In this document: positions 18,666 through 27,975 of the stretch, piece after piece
Numbering within the stretch: position 1 is the first letter of the stretch
Layout of the letters: the number at the start of each line of letters is the position of its first letter
DNA from: DASUBN01 sp036500225
GTDB taxonomy: Bacteria > Pseudomonadota > Gammaproteobacteria > Natronospirales > REEB76
Reading direction: 5' to 3'
Assembly (NCBI GenBank): GCA_036500225.1
Contig: DASYCJ010000118.1
Span: forward strand, 1-64,000
Length of the DNA: 64,000 nucleotides
Made by a program: the position numbers and the translations under genes
The notes under the pieces: generated by a model
The model's database searches: none
Seen by the model: only the letters and a program-made list of their open reading frames with translations
What the model was told of the DNA's origin: nothing

Positions 18666-19077
18666 ACGGCAGCGCTGGGAAGACCCGGAGCTGAACCTGA
18701 TTTCCCTGGTAGACGTGGTGCTTATGCTCCTAGTCTTCTTCATGATGACTACCCACTTCATCCAGAGCACCAGCGTCAACATACAGTTGCCGAGCGCGGG
18801 TGCGCCGCCGGTCTATACCCGCAGCGATGGCATCGAGATCACGGTGGATGCAGAGGGCCGGTATTTCATCGATCAGAAGCCGGTTGCCGGCTCCGATCCC
18901 ACCAGCCTGCGGGATGCCTTGCTGGCTGCAGCGGGTGGCAAGCGTGACCAACCCATCATCCTCAGAGCCGACGCTCGTTCGACTCATCAATCGGTAGTCA
19001 CGGTGATGGACGTGGCAGGGGCCCTGGGATTCTCACAATTGCAGATCCTCACCACAGAGACCCAGGCCAGCCACTGA
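18646..19077 (+). CDS. exbD: ExbD/TolR family protein
   Basis: The 143-residue protein has one N-terminal membrane helix (ISLVDVVLMLLVFFMMTTHF, with the conserved Asp23) and a periplasmic domain (IEITVDAEGRYFIDQKPV; PIILRADARSTHQSVVTVMD). It is the stator partner of the upstream channel protein. The start is a GTG at 18646, overlapping the previous gene by 20 bases; a GTG at 18652 is equally possible. The stop is 1 base before the msbA start. Confidence 0.92.
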   Translation: MTVRLRERQRWEDPELNLISLVDVVLMLLVFFMMTTHFIQSTSVNIQLPSAGAPPVYTRSDGIEITVDAEGRYFIDQKPVAGSDPTSLRDALLAAAGGKRDQPIILRADARSTHQSVVTVMDVAGALGFSQLQILTTETQASH

Positions 19078-19078
19078 C

Positions 19079-20824
19079 ATGAGCGGTACCGACACGACGG
19101 TCTTCCAGATCTACAAACGGCTCATGAGCTATGCGCTGCCTCACTGGCCGCGCTACCTGCTGGCTATAGTCGGCATGACAATCTATGCCTTCACCCAGGC
19201 AGCGTTCGCGTCACTCATGAAGCCGCTGCTGGACAAGGGGATCTTGCTGCACGATCCCGCCTCCATACATCGCCTGCCACCAGAAGTGATTGGCCTGTTT
19301 CTGCTGCGTGGCATCGCGGACTTCCTGGCGGCCTATAACATCAGCTGGGTGGGGCGCAGTATCATCAAACGTATGCGTGAGGAGACTTTCAATCAGCTCC
19401 TCAAACTACCGTCGCGTTATTACGATTCCATCTCCTCTGGGATGCTGCTATCTAAGATCACTTACAACATCGAGCAGATCGCCGATGCTACAACCAACTC
19501 GGTGACGGTGCTGGTGCGGGACGGCCTTACCATCGTGGGTCTGGTCGCCGTGATGTTCTACCAGAGTTGGGTGCTGTCGTTGTTCATTTTGATAGTGATG
19601 CCGATCATCGCTTTGCTGGTGCGGTACATCAGCGAACGCTTCCGCCGTTACAGCCGACGCATCCAGGATTCCATGGGAGATGTCACCAAGGTGGCGGACG
19701 AGATCATCACCGGTCAGCGCATAGTCAAGTTATTCGGTGGTCACGAGCATGAGAGTACTCGGTTCGGCCATGTGAACGAGAAGAACCGTTATCTCAACAT
19801 GAAGCTGATGCTGGTGAATGCAGGCTCCAGCCCCATCATCCAGTTGATCGCCGGCGCGGGTCTTGCCGGAGTGATATACGTAGCCCTACGAGGCCAGTCG
19901 GTGACGCCCGGCAGCTTCATCTCTTTCCTGGCGGCCATCCTCTTGCTGCTGCCGTCGCTCAAGCATGTCACAGACATCAATGCGCCGCTGCAGCGTGGCA
20001 TCGCTGCGGGCCAGAGCATCTTCGATCTGCTGGATGACATGGTGGAAGATGAGGGTGGCAGCTTCACTGTGCCACGAGCTACTGGCGAACTAGAGTTCCG
20101 CGAGGTGACTTTCGCCTACAGCGAAGCCAAAGGTCCTGTGCTGCATGGCATCAGTTTCAAAGCCGCTCCTGGCGAGACCATTGCCCTGGTGGGCCGCTCA
20201 GGCAGTGGTAAATCCACCCTGGTGAGTCTGCTACCGCGGTTCTACGATCCCAGTTCCGGCGTGATCCTCTTGGACGGCCACGACCTCCGGGAGTTCAATC
20301 TCAGCAATGTGCGTCAGCAAGTAGCTATGGTCAGTCAGGACGTGATGCTGTTCAACGACACTATACGTAACAACATCGCCTATGGTTCTTTGGACAAGCG
20401 TACCGATGCGGACATCGTGGCTGCCGCCGAAGCCGCCTACGCCATGCCCTTCATCCAGCGCCTGCCACAAGGTCTGGATACCATGGTTGGAGACCGGGGC
20501 GTGATGCTCTCCGGCGGCGAACGCCAGCGAATCTCCATCGCCCGGGCCCTGCTCAAGAATGCGCCGGTGTTGATATTGGACGAAGCCACTTCGGCCCTGG
20601 ACTCGGAATCCGAGCGCCACATCCAGGCAGCCCTGGAGACGCTCATGGTGAATCGCACTGCACTCGTCATAGCCCACCGGCTCTCCACCGTCGAGCGAGC
20701 CGACCGCATCATCGTCATGGATCGCGGCAACATCGTGGAGATGGGCAAGCACGGTGAGCTCATCGCCAAGGACGGCCAGTACGCGGCGCTGCACCGCTTG
20801 CAGTTCCGCGACAGCGACGACTGA
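19079..20824 (+). CDS. msbA: Lipid A export ATP-binding/permease MsbA
   Basis: MsbA flips lipid A-core across the inner membrane. The 581-residue half-transporter has six membrane helices in the first 320 residues, then an ABC domain with Walker A GRSGSGKSTLV, Q-loop MVSQDVMLFNDTI, signature LSGGERQRISIARAL, Walker B VLILDEATSALD and the switch His in VIAHRLSTV. It starts 1 base after exbD and is followed at 3 bases by lpxK, which makes its substrate. Confidence 0.97.
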   Translation: MSGTDTTVFQIYKRLMSYALPHWPRYLLAIVGMTIYAFTQAAFASLMKPLLDKGILLHDPASIHRLPPEVIGLFLLRGIADFLAAYNISWVGRSIIKRMREETFNQLLKLPSRYYDSISSGMLLSKITYNIEQIADATTNSVTVLVRDGLTIVGLVAVMFYQSWVLSLFILIVMPIIALLVRYISERFRRYSRRIQDSMGDVTKVADEIITGQRIVKLFGGHEHESTRFGHVNEKNRYLNMKLMLVNAGSSPIIQLIAGAGLAGVIYVALRGQSVTPGSFISFLAAILLLLPSLKHVTDINAPLQRGIAAGQSIFDLLDDMVEDEGGSFTVPRATGELEFREVTFAYSEAKGPVLHGISFKAAPGETIALVGRSGSGKSTLVSLLPRFYDPSSGVILLDGHDLREFNLSNVRQQVAMVSQDVMLFNDTIRNNIAYGSLDKRTDADIVAAAEAAYAMPFIQRLPQGLDTMVGDRGVMLSGGERQRISIARALLKNAPVLILDEATSALDSESERHIQAALETLMVNRTALVIAHRLSTVERADRIIVMDRGNIVEMGKHGELIAKDGQYAALHRLQFRDSDD

Positions 20825-20827
20825 ACC

Positions 20828-21829
20828 ATGTCCGCCTGGCTGCTGCGCCGCTGGTATTCGCCTCATCCCGTCTGGTTCCTGATCCCGTTGGCCTGGGTGT
20901 TCTGGCTCATCTCATCTCTCCGACGCCTTGCCTACACGCTCGGTGTCGTGCCCGTTGTGAGCTTGTCGGCAACGGTGATCGTGGTCGGCAACATCAGCGT
21001 AGGCGGTACCGGCAAGACGCCGTTCGTCATCTGGCTGGCCCAGGAACTGCGCAAGCGCGGCCGCCGCCCTGGCATCGTCACCCGTGGATATGGCGGTGAC
21101 AGCCGTATCCCCCAGCTGGTGACATCGGACAGCGATGCCAAGGTAGTCGGAGATGAAGCAGTACTGCTGACGCGCTATAGCGATTCGCCGGTAGCGGCGG
21201 GTCACGATCGGGTCGCTGCGGCGCAACTATTGCTCAAGTCCGGCGCTGTGGATGTCATCCTGAGCGACGATGGTCTGCAACACTATCGGATGGCTCGACA
21301 GCACGAGATCATATTGATAGACGGCAGCCGTGGTCTCGGCAATGGTTGGTTACTGCCGGCAGGACCGCTTCGGGAGAGCGAAGTACGCCTCGAAGGGCCT
21401 CAGGTGGTCATTAAACTTACTCCCGGCGGTGGTTTCAGCTGGCCCGATGCGGCGCGTATGCGTCTCAAAGTTGACACTGCCGTGAATCTCAAGGACGGCA
21501 AGCGACGCCCCCTGCACAGCTTCTCGACCCAGCGGGTGCATGCCATCGCGGGTATTGGAAATCCCCAGCAATTCTTCGCCACCCTAGAAGCGGCAGGTCT
21601 GCACGTGGATGCCCGGGCACTCTCGGACCATGCGGTCCCTACTGCGGCTGACCTGGAGTTCGGTGACGACTTGCCGGTATTCATGACCGAGAAAGACGCC
21701 GTAAAATGCACGGGGTCAGCCCTGGCGCGGCACTGGTATCTGGAAGCTGCTGCCGACTTCGATGCAGGCGACGCGACACGGATATTAGACGGCGTGGAAC
21801 GTGCGCTGGCACGCGACCTCAAGAGGTGA
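20828..21829 (+). CDS. lpxK: Tetraacyldisaccharide 4'-kinase LpxK
   Basis: LpxK phosphorylates the 4' position of the lipid A disaccharide at the inner membrane. The 333-residue protein has an N-terminal membrane-associated helix (FLIPLAWVFWLISSLRRLAY), the unusual P-loop VVGNISVGGTGKTPFV, TRGYGGDSR, DEAVLLTRYSD, VILSDDGLQHYRMARQHEII and LPAGPLRE. All are diagnostic. It is coupled to msbA upstream and to trm112 2 bases downstream. Confidence 0.97.
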   Translation: MSAWLLRRWYSPHPVWFLIPLAWVFWLISSLRRLAYTLGVVPVVSLSATVIVVGNISVGGTGKTPFVIWLAQELRKRGRRPGIVTRGYGGDSRIPQLVTSDSDAKVVGDEAVLLTRYSDSPVAAGHDRVAAAQLLLKSGAVDVILSDDGLQHYRMARQHEIILIDGSRGLGNGWLLPAGPLRESEVRLEGPQVVIKLTPGGGFSWPDAARMRLKVDTAVNLKDGKRRPLHSFSTQRVHAIAGIGNPQQFFATLEAAGLHVDARALSDHAVPTAADLEFGDDLPVFMTEKDAVKCTGSALARHWYLEAAADFDAGDATRILDGVERALARDLKR

Positions 21830-21831
21830 AT

Positions 21832-22011
21832 GTGGATCCCAAGCTGCTCGACATATTGGTCTGCCCCCTTTGTAAGGGTCCACTGCTGTATCGCAAGGCG
21901 GAGGGTGAACTCATCTGCAAGGCGGACCGGCTGGCCTATCCCATCCGTGACGGCATCCCGGTGATGCTCCAGCCAGAGGCCCGTCAGATCAAACCCGGCG
22001 AGAACATTTAG
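21832..22011 (+). CDS. Trm112 family protein (YcaR-like)
   Basis: The 59-residue protein starts with GTG 2 bases after lpxK; AGAGG lies 5 bases upstream. It reads MDPKLLDILVCPLCKGPLLY, then RKAEGELICKADRLAYPIRD, GIPVMLQPEA. The CPLCKG and single later Cys plus AYPIRDGIPVML are the Trm112 signature. In eukaryotes the family activates methyltransferases; bacterial members between lpxK and kdsB have no proven role. A longer frame reading back into lpxK is not used. Confidence 0.93.
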   Translation: MDPKLLDILVCPLCKGPLLYRKAEGELICKADRLAYPIRDGIPVMLQPEARQIKPGENI

Positions 22012-22749
22012 ATGCGGTTCACGGTGGTCATCCCGGCTCGTTATGCATCCCAGCGCTTGCCGGGCAAACCCCTGGCGGACATCAATGGCAGGCCCTTGCT
22101 GCTGCATACCTGTGACTGCGCGAAACGCAGCGGTGCGGCGCGGGTGATCGTGGCCACCGATGATGCGCGCATCCAGCAGGCTTGCGTGAAGGCCGGCATC
22201 GAAGTGCAGATGACCGCCGCCAGCCATGCGTCGGGCACCGATCGCATCGCCGAGGTGGCCGAGCGGGTCGGTCTCGATGACCAGGAACTGGTGGTGAACC
22301 TGCAGGGCGATGAGCCAATGATGCCGCCGCTGAATATCGAACAAGTGGCGAGACTGCTCGAGTCCGGTTCCGACATGAGCACCCTCTGCACGCCCATCCA
22401 CGATCATGCGGAGTTCATGAATCCGAACGTGGTTAAAGTGGTGGCGGACACGCGGGGCAGGGCGCTCTACTTCAGCCGTGCCCCCATCCCCTGGAACCGC
22501 GACGAGGCGACCACCGGCCTGCACGAAGCCCTGCGCCATATCGGTATCTATGGCTATCGCGTGGGCGCGCTGAAGCGTCTCTCTGCCACACCGCCATGCG
22601 AGCTGGAACAGGTGGAGAAGCTGGAACAGCTGCGGGCTCTATGGCTCGGCATGAGCATCGCCATGGACGTGGCCCGGAAAGTGCCGGGGCCCAGCGTGGA
22701 CACGCCCGAAGACTTGCAGCGTGTCGCCGCGCTCATGCGGGGCCACTGA
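22012..22749 (+). CDS. kdsB: 3-deoxy-manno-octulosonate cytidylyltransferase (CMP-KDO synthetase)
   Basis: KdsB activates KDO with CTP for the lipopolysaccharide inner core. The 245-residue protein shows VVIPARYASQRLPGKPLADI, VIVATDD, HASGTDRIAEVAER, VVNLQGDEPMMPP, ALYFSRAPIPWNRD and HIGIYGYR, all family blocks. It follows trm112 directly and precedes the phosphatase by 2 bases. Confidence 0.98.
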   Translation: MRFTVVIPARYASQRLPGKPLADINGRPLLLHTCDCAKRSGAARVIVATDDARIQQACVKAGIEVQMTAASHASGTDRIAEVAERVGLDDQELVVNLQGDEPMMPPLNIEQVARLLESGSDMSTLCTPIHDHAEFMNPNVVKVVADTRGRALYFSRAPIPWNRDEATTGLHEALRHIGIYGYRVGALKRLSATPPCELEQVEKLEQLRALWLGMSIAMDVARKVPGPSVDTPEDLQRVAALMRGH

Positions 22750-22751
22750 CC

Positions 22752-23237
22752 GTGGCCAAACCCATCAAGGTGCTGTTCGTCTGTATGGGCAACATCTGCC
22801 GTTCACCTTCCGCTGAGGGCATGTTCCGCAAATTGCATAAGGAACTGGCTCCTGAATTGGATATCTATGCAGATTCCGCCGGCACCCATGCCTATCACGT
22901 GGGCGAACCGCCGGATCCGCGTTCTTATGCGGCAGCCATGGATCGGGATGTCGATATCAGCAGCCATCGCGGTCGCCAAGCCACGTTCCAGGACTTCCAT
23001 GACTTCGATTACGTGATCGCCATGGACAGCGACAACCTGCGTCGCCTTCAGGCCCTGCGGCCCAAGGACTCCCGCGCCCAGTTGCGGCTGTTACTGGAAT
23101 ACGCACCCAAGGCTGGGTTGCTGGACGTGCCGGACCCCTATTACGGCGGTGCCGGCGGCTTCGAGCGGGTGCTGAATCTGGTGGAGCAGGGTAGTCGCGG
23201 ATTGTTGGAAGACATCCGCAAGCATCACAAGCTCTGA
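22752..23237 (+). CDS. Low-molecular-weight protein tyrosine phosphatase
   Basis: The 161-residue enzyme begins with GTG 2 bases after kdsB. The P-loop VCMGNICRSPSAEG supplies nucleophile Cys11 and Arg17, and the general acid Asp lies in DVPDPYYGG. In other gammaproteobacteria the same gene follows kdsB and precedes murB; here murB is absent and the convergent rne terminator comes next. Members often dephosphorylate tyrosine kinases of capsule or exopolysaccharide export, but the partner here is not visible in the window. Confidence 0.94.
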   Translation: MAKPIKVLFVCMGNICRSPSAEGMFRKLHKELAPELDIYADSAGTHAYHVGEPPDPRSYAAAMDRDVDISSHRGRQATFQDFHDFDYVIAMDSDNLRRLQALRPKDSRAQLRLLLEYAPKAGLLDVPDPYYGGAGGFERVLNLVEQGSRGLLEDIRKHHKL

Positions 23238-23266
23238 AAAAAGAACGCCCGGGTTTCCCCAGGCGT
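23236..23266 (-). terminator. Intrinsic terminator of rne
   Basis: On the minus strand a hairpin (ACGCC...GGCGT with an inner GGG/CCC) is followed by a run of T broken by one C. It lies 30 bases after the rne stop and abuts the end of the convergent phosphatase gene. Confidence 0.75.
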
Positions 23267-23295
23267 CCCATCCATCATCTGCTATCAGCCGAGCA

Positions 23296-25917
23296 TCACT
23301 CGTGATGTTCGCCCGATGGCGTATCGTTACCACCGCCCGTGTTGTCTTGGTTCTCCGTCGGCTCGTGCCGCGGGATTGCATCCGGGATCCGGTAGGGGTT
23401 TGGCATGGTGCGATCATCATGCTCCGCCGCGCTCACGGGTTCGTGATAGGCCTCGCGCTCCGCGGGAGCCGGAGCGGCGGAGTGGGCGTGATCATGCCCG
23501 CCGTGGTCGTGTCCATGGTCATCACCACCTTCATGATCGTCATGGTGATGCTCACCTGGGGGCGCCACGTTACCGCGGTTGTCGTCCGCCGAATCGAAAT
23601 TACCTTGGGTGCCGGCAGCATTGGGCTGCCCGCCATTTTCGCCACGCTCCTCGAAGCGACGGCGGCGGCCACCGCGACGTCCGCGACGTCGGCCACGGCG
23701 TGCGCCGCCTTCAGCATGGCGATCGCCGCCCGGCTGGCCGGGTTGGGCCGGACCGTTCTGCTGCAGGGCGATCTGCTCGTGCAGGGCCTGCTCGCTCACG
23801 GTCTGTGATTCAGTGGCTGCCACAGCGGGAGCGGGCATCGGGGGTGCTGCTACGGGCGGAGCCTCACTACGGGGCGGCTGGGTCTGCTGCTGCGGACGGC
23901 GTTCCTGACGCTCACCACGATCGCCGCGAGGGCCACGGTCGTTGCGGTCACGGCGCTGCCCGTCATTACGGTCCGGGCCACGGGACTGCTGGTTACGGTC
24001 ACGCTCACCGCGTTCGTCGCGGCGCGGCTGCTGGCTGCCGTTAGCGGCCGAAGCCTGACGCTGGGAACCACCGCGATCGCCACGGTCCTCACGCTCGCCA
24101 CGCGGGCGGTTACGGTCGCCACGATCACGGTTACGGCCGCGATCCCGGTCGTTGCGGTCACGGCGACCGAACTCTTGGCGCGGACCACGGTGCTCGCGGG
24201 GGGCACGTTCGGTGGAGGGGCGTTTCTTCTCGCCGGTACCGAACAGTGAGTTCCACACGCGCACGAACAAACCCGGCTTGGGTTCGGTCTCGGAGGCGAA
24301 CACCGGGGCCGGCGTGGAGGGGTTGATGCCCTTCACGGCGGGAGCCTCGGGGGCTTCCTTGGCACGCTCGGAACTCGGCAGTGGCGCCGGTTCCGGTGCC
24401 GTCACCATCTTGTAGCTGGTGTTGGTGACACCGGGCTGGCGGATCTCATCGTCCCGCAGCCTTTGGATGTCGTACTTCGGCATGTCGAGATGTGGGTTCG
24501 GCACCAGCACCACGGTCACTTCGCAGCGCTTCTCGATCTCGGAGATGATCGAGCGCTTCTCGTTCAGCAGGAAGGTCGCCACGCTCACGGGCAGCTTGGC
24601 CACCACGCGCGAGGTTCGCTCCTTCATGGCCTCTTCTTCGATGAGCCGCAGTATCGAGAGGGACAGGGATTCGATGCCGCGGATGTGGCCTTCGCCCTCG
24701 CACTGGGGACAGAGCACCTGGGTGGATTCACCAAGTGACGGCCGCAGGCGCTGACGGGACATCTCCAGCAGGCCGAAGCGGGAGAGCTTGCCCACCTGCA
24801 CGCGGGCCCGGTCCATCTCCAGGGCCGAGCGCAGACGGTCTTCCACGTCCCGCTGGTTCTTTGGCGGGCCCATGTCGATGAAGTCGATGACGATGAGGCC
24901 ACCCAAGTCACGCAAGCGGAGCTGGCGGGCTACCTCGTCGGCGGCCTCCAGGTTGGTCCGCAGGGCGGTCTCCTCGATATCGCTGCCCTTGGTGGCACGC
25001 GCCGAGTTCACGTCGATGGCCACCAGGGCCTCGGTGTGGTCGATGACCAGCGCACCGCCAGAGGGCAGGCGCACGTGGCGGCCGAAGGCGGCCTCGATCT
25101 GGCTCTCGATCTGGAAGCGGGTGAACAGCGGCACCCGTTCGTCGTAACGCTTGAGTTTGCTGATGCTCTGGGGCATGACCTTCTGCATGAAGATCTGGGC
25201 CTCGGCGAACATCTTGTCGTCGTCCACCAGGATCTCACCGATGTCGGCACGCAAGTAATCGCGCAGGGCGCGGATCACCACGTTGCCTTCCTGGTAAATC
25301 AGGAAAGGAGCAGCACGCTCATGGGAGGCCTTGTCGATGGCATCCCAGGTCTGCATCAGGTAATCCAAGTCCCACTGCAGTTCTTCGGGGCTGCGGCCCA
25401 CGCCGGCAGTGCGGATGATGACGCCCATGCCATCCGGTATCTGCAGCGAAGCCATGGCCTCACGCAGTTCCTCGCGGTCATCGCCCTCGACGCGGCGCGA
25501 CACGCCACCGGCCCGGGGGTTATTGGGCATCAGCACCATGAAGCGGCCGGCCAGGCTGACGAAGGTGGTGAGGGCGGCACCTTTGTTGCCGCGCTCCTCC
25601 TTGTCCACCTGCACCATCACTTCCTGGCCTTCCTGCAACAACTCACGGATGTTGAGGCGGCCGGACGTGTCGGCGCCCTGACGGAAGTAGCTGCGGGAGA
25701 TCTCTTTCAGGGGCAGGAAGCCGTGGCGTTCGGAACCGTAGTCCACGAAGCAGGCTTCCAGGCTGGGCTCGACTCGGGTGATCCGGCCTTTGTAGACGTT
25801 GGCCTTCTTCTGTTCCTTGGAGAGCACCTCGAGATCGAGGTCATACAGGCGCTGGCCATCCACCATGGCCACGCGCAGCTCTTCAGGCTGGGTCGCGTTG
25901 ATCAATATACGTTTCAT
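23296..25917 (-). CDS. rne: Ribonuclease E
   Basis: RNase E is the endonuclease that starts mRNA decay and matures rRNA and tRNA at the inner membrane. The start at 25917 (MKRILINATQPEELRVAMVD) gives 873 residues. The catalytic half has the S1 domain (about 37-120), Asp in AIDVNSARAT and in VIDFIDMGPPKNQRD near residues 303 and 346, and the Zn-link Cys in LCPQCEGEGH near 404-407, as in E. coli. The other half is a disordered scaffold: an amphipathic PGLFVRVWNSLFG (near 555, probable membrane anchor), a long Arg/Asp/Gly-rich stretch, an RRGRRRGRRGG block, and a His/Asp-rich stretch at about 784-812. The last is unusual. Confidence 0.97.
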   Translation of the reverse strand: MKRILINATQPEELRVAMVDGQRLYDLDLEVLSKEQKKANVYKGRITRVEPSLEACFVDYGSERHGFLPLKEISRSYFRQGADTSGRLNIRELLQEGQEVMVQVDKEERGNKGAALTTFVSLAGRFMVLMPNNPRAGGVSRRVEGDDREELREAMASLQIPDGMGVIIRTAGVGRSPEELQWDLDYLMQTWDAIDKASHERAAPFLIYQEGNVVIRALRDYLRADIGEILVDDDKMFAEAQIFMQKVMPQSISKLKRYDERVPLFTRFQIESQIEAAFGRHVRLPSGGALVIDHTEALVAIDVNSARATKGSDIEETALRTNLEAADEVARQLRLRDLGGLIVIDFIDMGPPKNQRDVEDRLRSALEMDRARVQVGKLSRFGLLEMSRQRLRPSLGESTQVLCPQCEGEGHIRGIESLSLSILRLIEEEAMKERTSRVVAKLPVSVATFLLNEKRSIISEIEKRCEVTVVLVPNPHLDMPKYDIQRLRDDEIRQPGVTNTSYKMVTAPEPAPLPSSERAKEAPEAPAVKGINPSTPAPVFASETEPKPGLFVRVWNSLFGTGEKKRPSTERAPREHRGPRQEFGRRDRNDRDRGRNRDRGDRNRPRGEREDRGDRGGSQRQASAANGSQQPRRDERGERDRNQQSRGPDRNDGQRRDRNDRGPRGDRGERQERRPQQQTQPPRSEAPPVAAPPMPAPAVAATESQTVSEQALHEQIALQQNGPAQPGQPGGDRHAEGGARRGRRRGRRGGRRRRFEERGENGGQPNAAGTQGNFDSADDNRGNVAPPGEHHHDDHEGGDDHGHDHGGHDHAHSAAPAPAEREAYHEPVSAAEHDDRTMPNPYRIPDAIPRHEPTENQDNTGGGNDTPSGEHHE

Positions 25918-26279
25918 CGGAACATCTCGCTCAGCGCTGCACCGTGGGCTGCACGAGATCACTGAAGGCCGGACGGCCGGAGGCAGGATTCTTCTGTCTT
26001 ATCTGGGCGCCGCGCCGGCTTAGGGCAGGCGGCAGCCGGAAAAAAATCCAAACCTGGGGCGGAATCGGCGCATCGTGACCATGCGAGGCATGGGAGCGCG
26101 GTCCTTAACGGCGCTCTGGCCCGTTCCAAGGGGCTGGCGTCGTCGCTTTAAACGGGGCCGCTGGATAACACAGGGCAGACCCCACCAATTCGCACAGAGG
26201 AGTTGTAAGACATCCTCTCGCTGGGCTTATGCTGCAAGCTGAGGCCCGGAGGCGTCTGCAGCGCACGACATATAACCTG
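25918..26279 (-). promoter_or_regulatory. Long 5' leader of rne (predicted about 361 nt)
   Basis: This gene-free stretch is the predicted untranslated leader from the promoter at 26286-26314. It contains inverted repeats, for example AGAGGA/TCCTCT at 26196-26201 and 26213-26218. In E. coli rne also has a leader of about 361 nt through which RNase E controls its own mRNA; the similar length here suggests the same feedback, though no sequence element was aligned. The divergent rluC promoter must lie in or just right of this region; none was clear. Confidence 0.6.
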
Positions 26280-26285
26280 TCCGGT

Positions 26286-26314
26286 ACTATAGCAGCCATT
26301 TCACGGCCGTTCAA
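26286..26314 (-). promoter_or_regulatory. Sigma-70-type promoter of rne
   Basis: On the minus strand TTGAAC (26309-26314) and TATAGT (26286-26291) are separated by exactly 17 bases. Transcription would start near 26279. Confidence 0.65.
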
Positions 26315-26347
26315 TGCCGTATCACTTTCATTTTCAGGAGCTTAGGC

Positions 26348-27301
26348 GTGATTGCTGAAGGTCCCAAGGTCCGTATGCTCACGGCGGGAGAAGAAGACTC
26401 GGGCCAGCGGCTCGATAACTTCCTATTCCGGACCTTGAAAGGCGTGCCCAAGAGTCATGTCTACAGGCTGCTACGCACCGGCCAGGTGCGGGTCAACAAG
26501 AAGCGCGTCAAACCCGATTACCGGCTGGAAGCGGGCGATGAACTGCGCCTGCCCCCAGTGCGACAGGAAGAGAAAGGTGCCCCTGGTAAGCCACCCCATT
26601 GGCAGCAGGAGGCCATGCAGGGCGGCATCCTGTTCGAGGATGAACGCATCCTGGTGGTGAACAAACCCGCCGGCATGGCCGTGCATGGGGGCAGCGGGGT
26701 CAGTTTCGGGGTCATCGAGACCCTCCGGGTCCTGCGACCTGAATCCCCAGGCCTGGAATTAGCTCACCGCCTTGATCGGGATACGAGCGGCTGCCTGATC
26801 GTGGCCAAACGCCGTAGCGCGGTGCGGACCCTGCATGCCGCCTTCCGCGACGGTTCCGTAGAGAAACACTATCTGGCGCTGCTAGCACACCCCTGGGAAG
26901 GTGGAGCCCGGGAAGTGGACGCCCCTTTGGAAAAGAACCAGCTGGAAGGGGGCGAGCGCATCGTGAAAGTGAGCCGGGAGGGCAAAGAGGCCAAGAGCCT
27001 GTTCACACCCCTGCAGCGCTTCACGGATTCGGCCCTGGCGGATGTTCACATCTTCACGGGCCGCACCCACCAGATTCGGGTGCACGCCTCCTACATCGGC
27101 CACCCCGTAGGAGGGGACGACAAGTACGGAGACCGAGAGGCCAATAAGGCCTTAAGGGCCTCAGGCCTCAAACGCATGTTCCTGCATGCCCACCGGCTGA
27201 GTTTCCCCCATCCGGAGACCGGCGAACGCCTGAGCCTTATGGCTCCCCTGGACGATGAATTGCAGGCAGTGGTTAGGGATCTAGGCGGTAAGACCGTCTA
27301 A
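26348..27301 (+). CDS. rluC: 23S rRNA pseudouridine(955/2504/2580) synthase RluC
   Basis: The 317-residue enzyme makes three pseudouridines in 23S rRNA. It has an N-terminal S4 RNA-binding domain (RLDNFLFRTLKGVPKSHVYR) and a RluA-type catalytic domain with AHRLDRDTSGCLIVAK (catalytic Asp143) and FTGRTHQIRVHASYIGHP. It starts with GTG, AGGAG 7 bases upstream. The divergent rne-rluC arrangement is conserved in gammaproteobacteria. It overlaps the convergent maf gene by 4 bases. Confidence 0.95.
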   Translation: MIAEGPKVRMLTAGEEDSGQRLDNFLFRTLKGVPKSHVYRLLRTGQVRVNKKRVKPDYRLEAGDELRLPPVRQEEKGAPGKPPHWQQEAMQGGILFEDERILVVNKPAGMAVHGGSGVSFGVIETLRVLRPESPGLELAHRLDRDTSGCLIVAKRRSAVRTLHAAFRDGSVEKHYLALLAHPWEGGAREVDAPLEKNQLEGGERIVKVSREGKEAKSLFTPLQRFTDSALADVHIFTGRTHQIRVHASYIGHPVGGDDKYGDREANKALRASGLKRMFLHAHRLSFPHPETGERLSLMAPLDDELQAVVRDLGGKTV

Positions 27302-27882
27302 GGCAGTTCGACGCCGGCAGCCCTGAGGAAGCGGCAGAGGGCGATCAAGGGCAGGCCGATGAGCGCCGACGGGTCATTCGATTCGATGCCCTCGAAGAGG
27401 CTTATGCCCAGACCTTCCGATTTGAAGCTACCCGCACAGTCGTAGGGCTTCTCCGCCTGCAGATAGCGCTCGATCTCTCCATCCATGAGGCGGCGGAAGG
27501 CGACGCGGGTCACATCCGTGTACTCCTGAAGGCGGCCATCCCGGGTATCGATCACACAAAGCCCCGTGTGGAACTTCATGTACTTGCCGGAGGCGGCTTT
27601 GAGCTGGGTGAGGGAGGTGGCGTGGTCTCCGGGTTTGCCCAGGATCTCGCCGTCCCGTTCCGCCGCCTGGTCGGAGCCGATAATGAGGGCACCAGGATGC
27701 TTCGCTGCCACGGCTTCCGCCTTGGCCCGGGATAGACGCCTCACCAGGGTTTCCACCGGCTCGCGGAACCTGCGGGTCTCATCCACCCCGGGCGCCACGG
27801 CGGTGAAAGGCAGGCCCAGCCTCTCCAGCAGCAGATGCCGGTGCGAAGAGGTGGAGGCGAGGATCAAGCTGGGGCTAGGCAT
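27298..27882 (-). CDS. Maf/YceF family nucleoside triphosphate pyrophosphatase
   Basis: The 194-residue protein hydrolyses non-canonical or modified nucleotides; the YceF branch prefers 7-methyl-GTP. The signature LILASTSSHRHLLLERLGLPF, the catalytic region GALIIGSDQAAERDGEILGK, and SFKSEGLGISLFEGIESNDPSALIGLP (given in parts) mark the YceF subfamily. It lies between rluC and yceD on the opposite strand, a standard neighbourhood. Confidence 0.93.
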   Translation of the reverse strand: MPSPSLILASTSSHRHLLLERLGLPFTAVAPGVDETRRFREPVETLVRRLSRAKAEAVAAKHPGALIIGSDQAAERDGEILGKPGDHATSLTQLKAASGKYMKFHTGLCVIDTRDGRLQEYTDVTRVAFRRLMDGEIERYLQAEKPYDCAGSFKSEGLGISLFEGIESNDPSALIGLPLIALCRFLRAAGVELP

Positions 27883-27975
27883 GGCGGATCCGGTTTTCAG
27901 AGGCGCATAAGCATGGCTGGATGCCCGTCAGGGCACAAGACACTGTAAAAACAAGGGCTTGGGTGAAGAATTACT

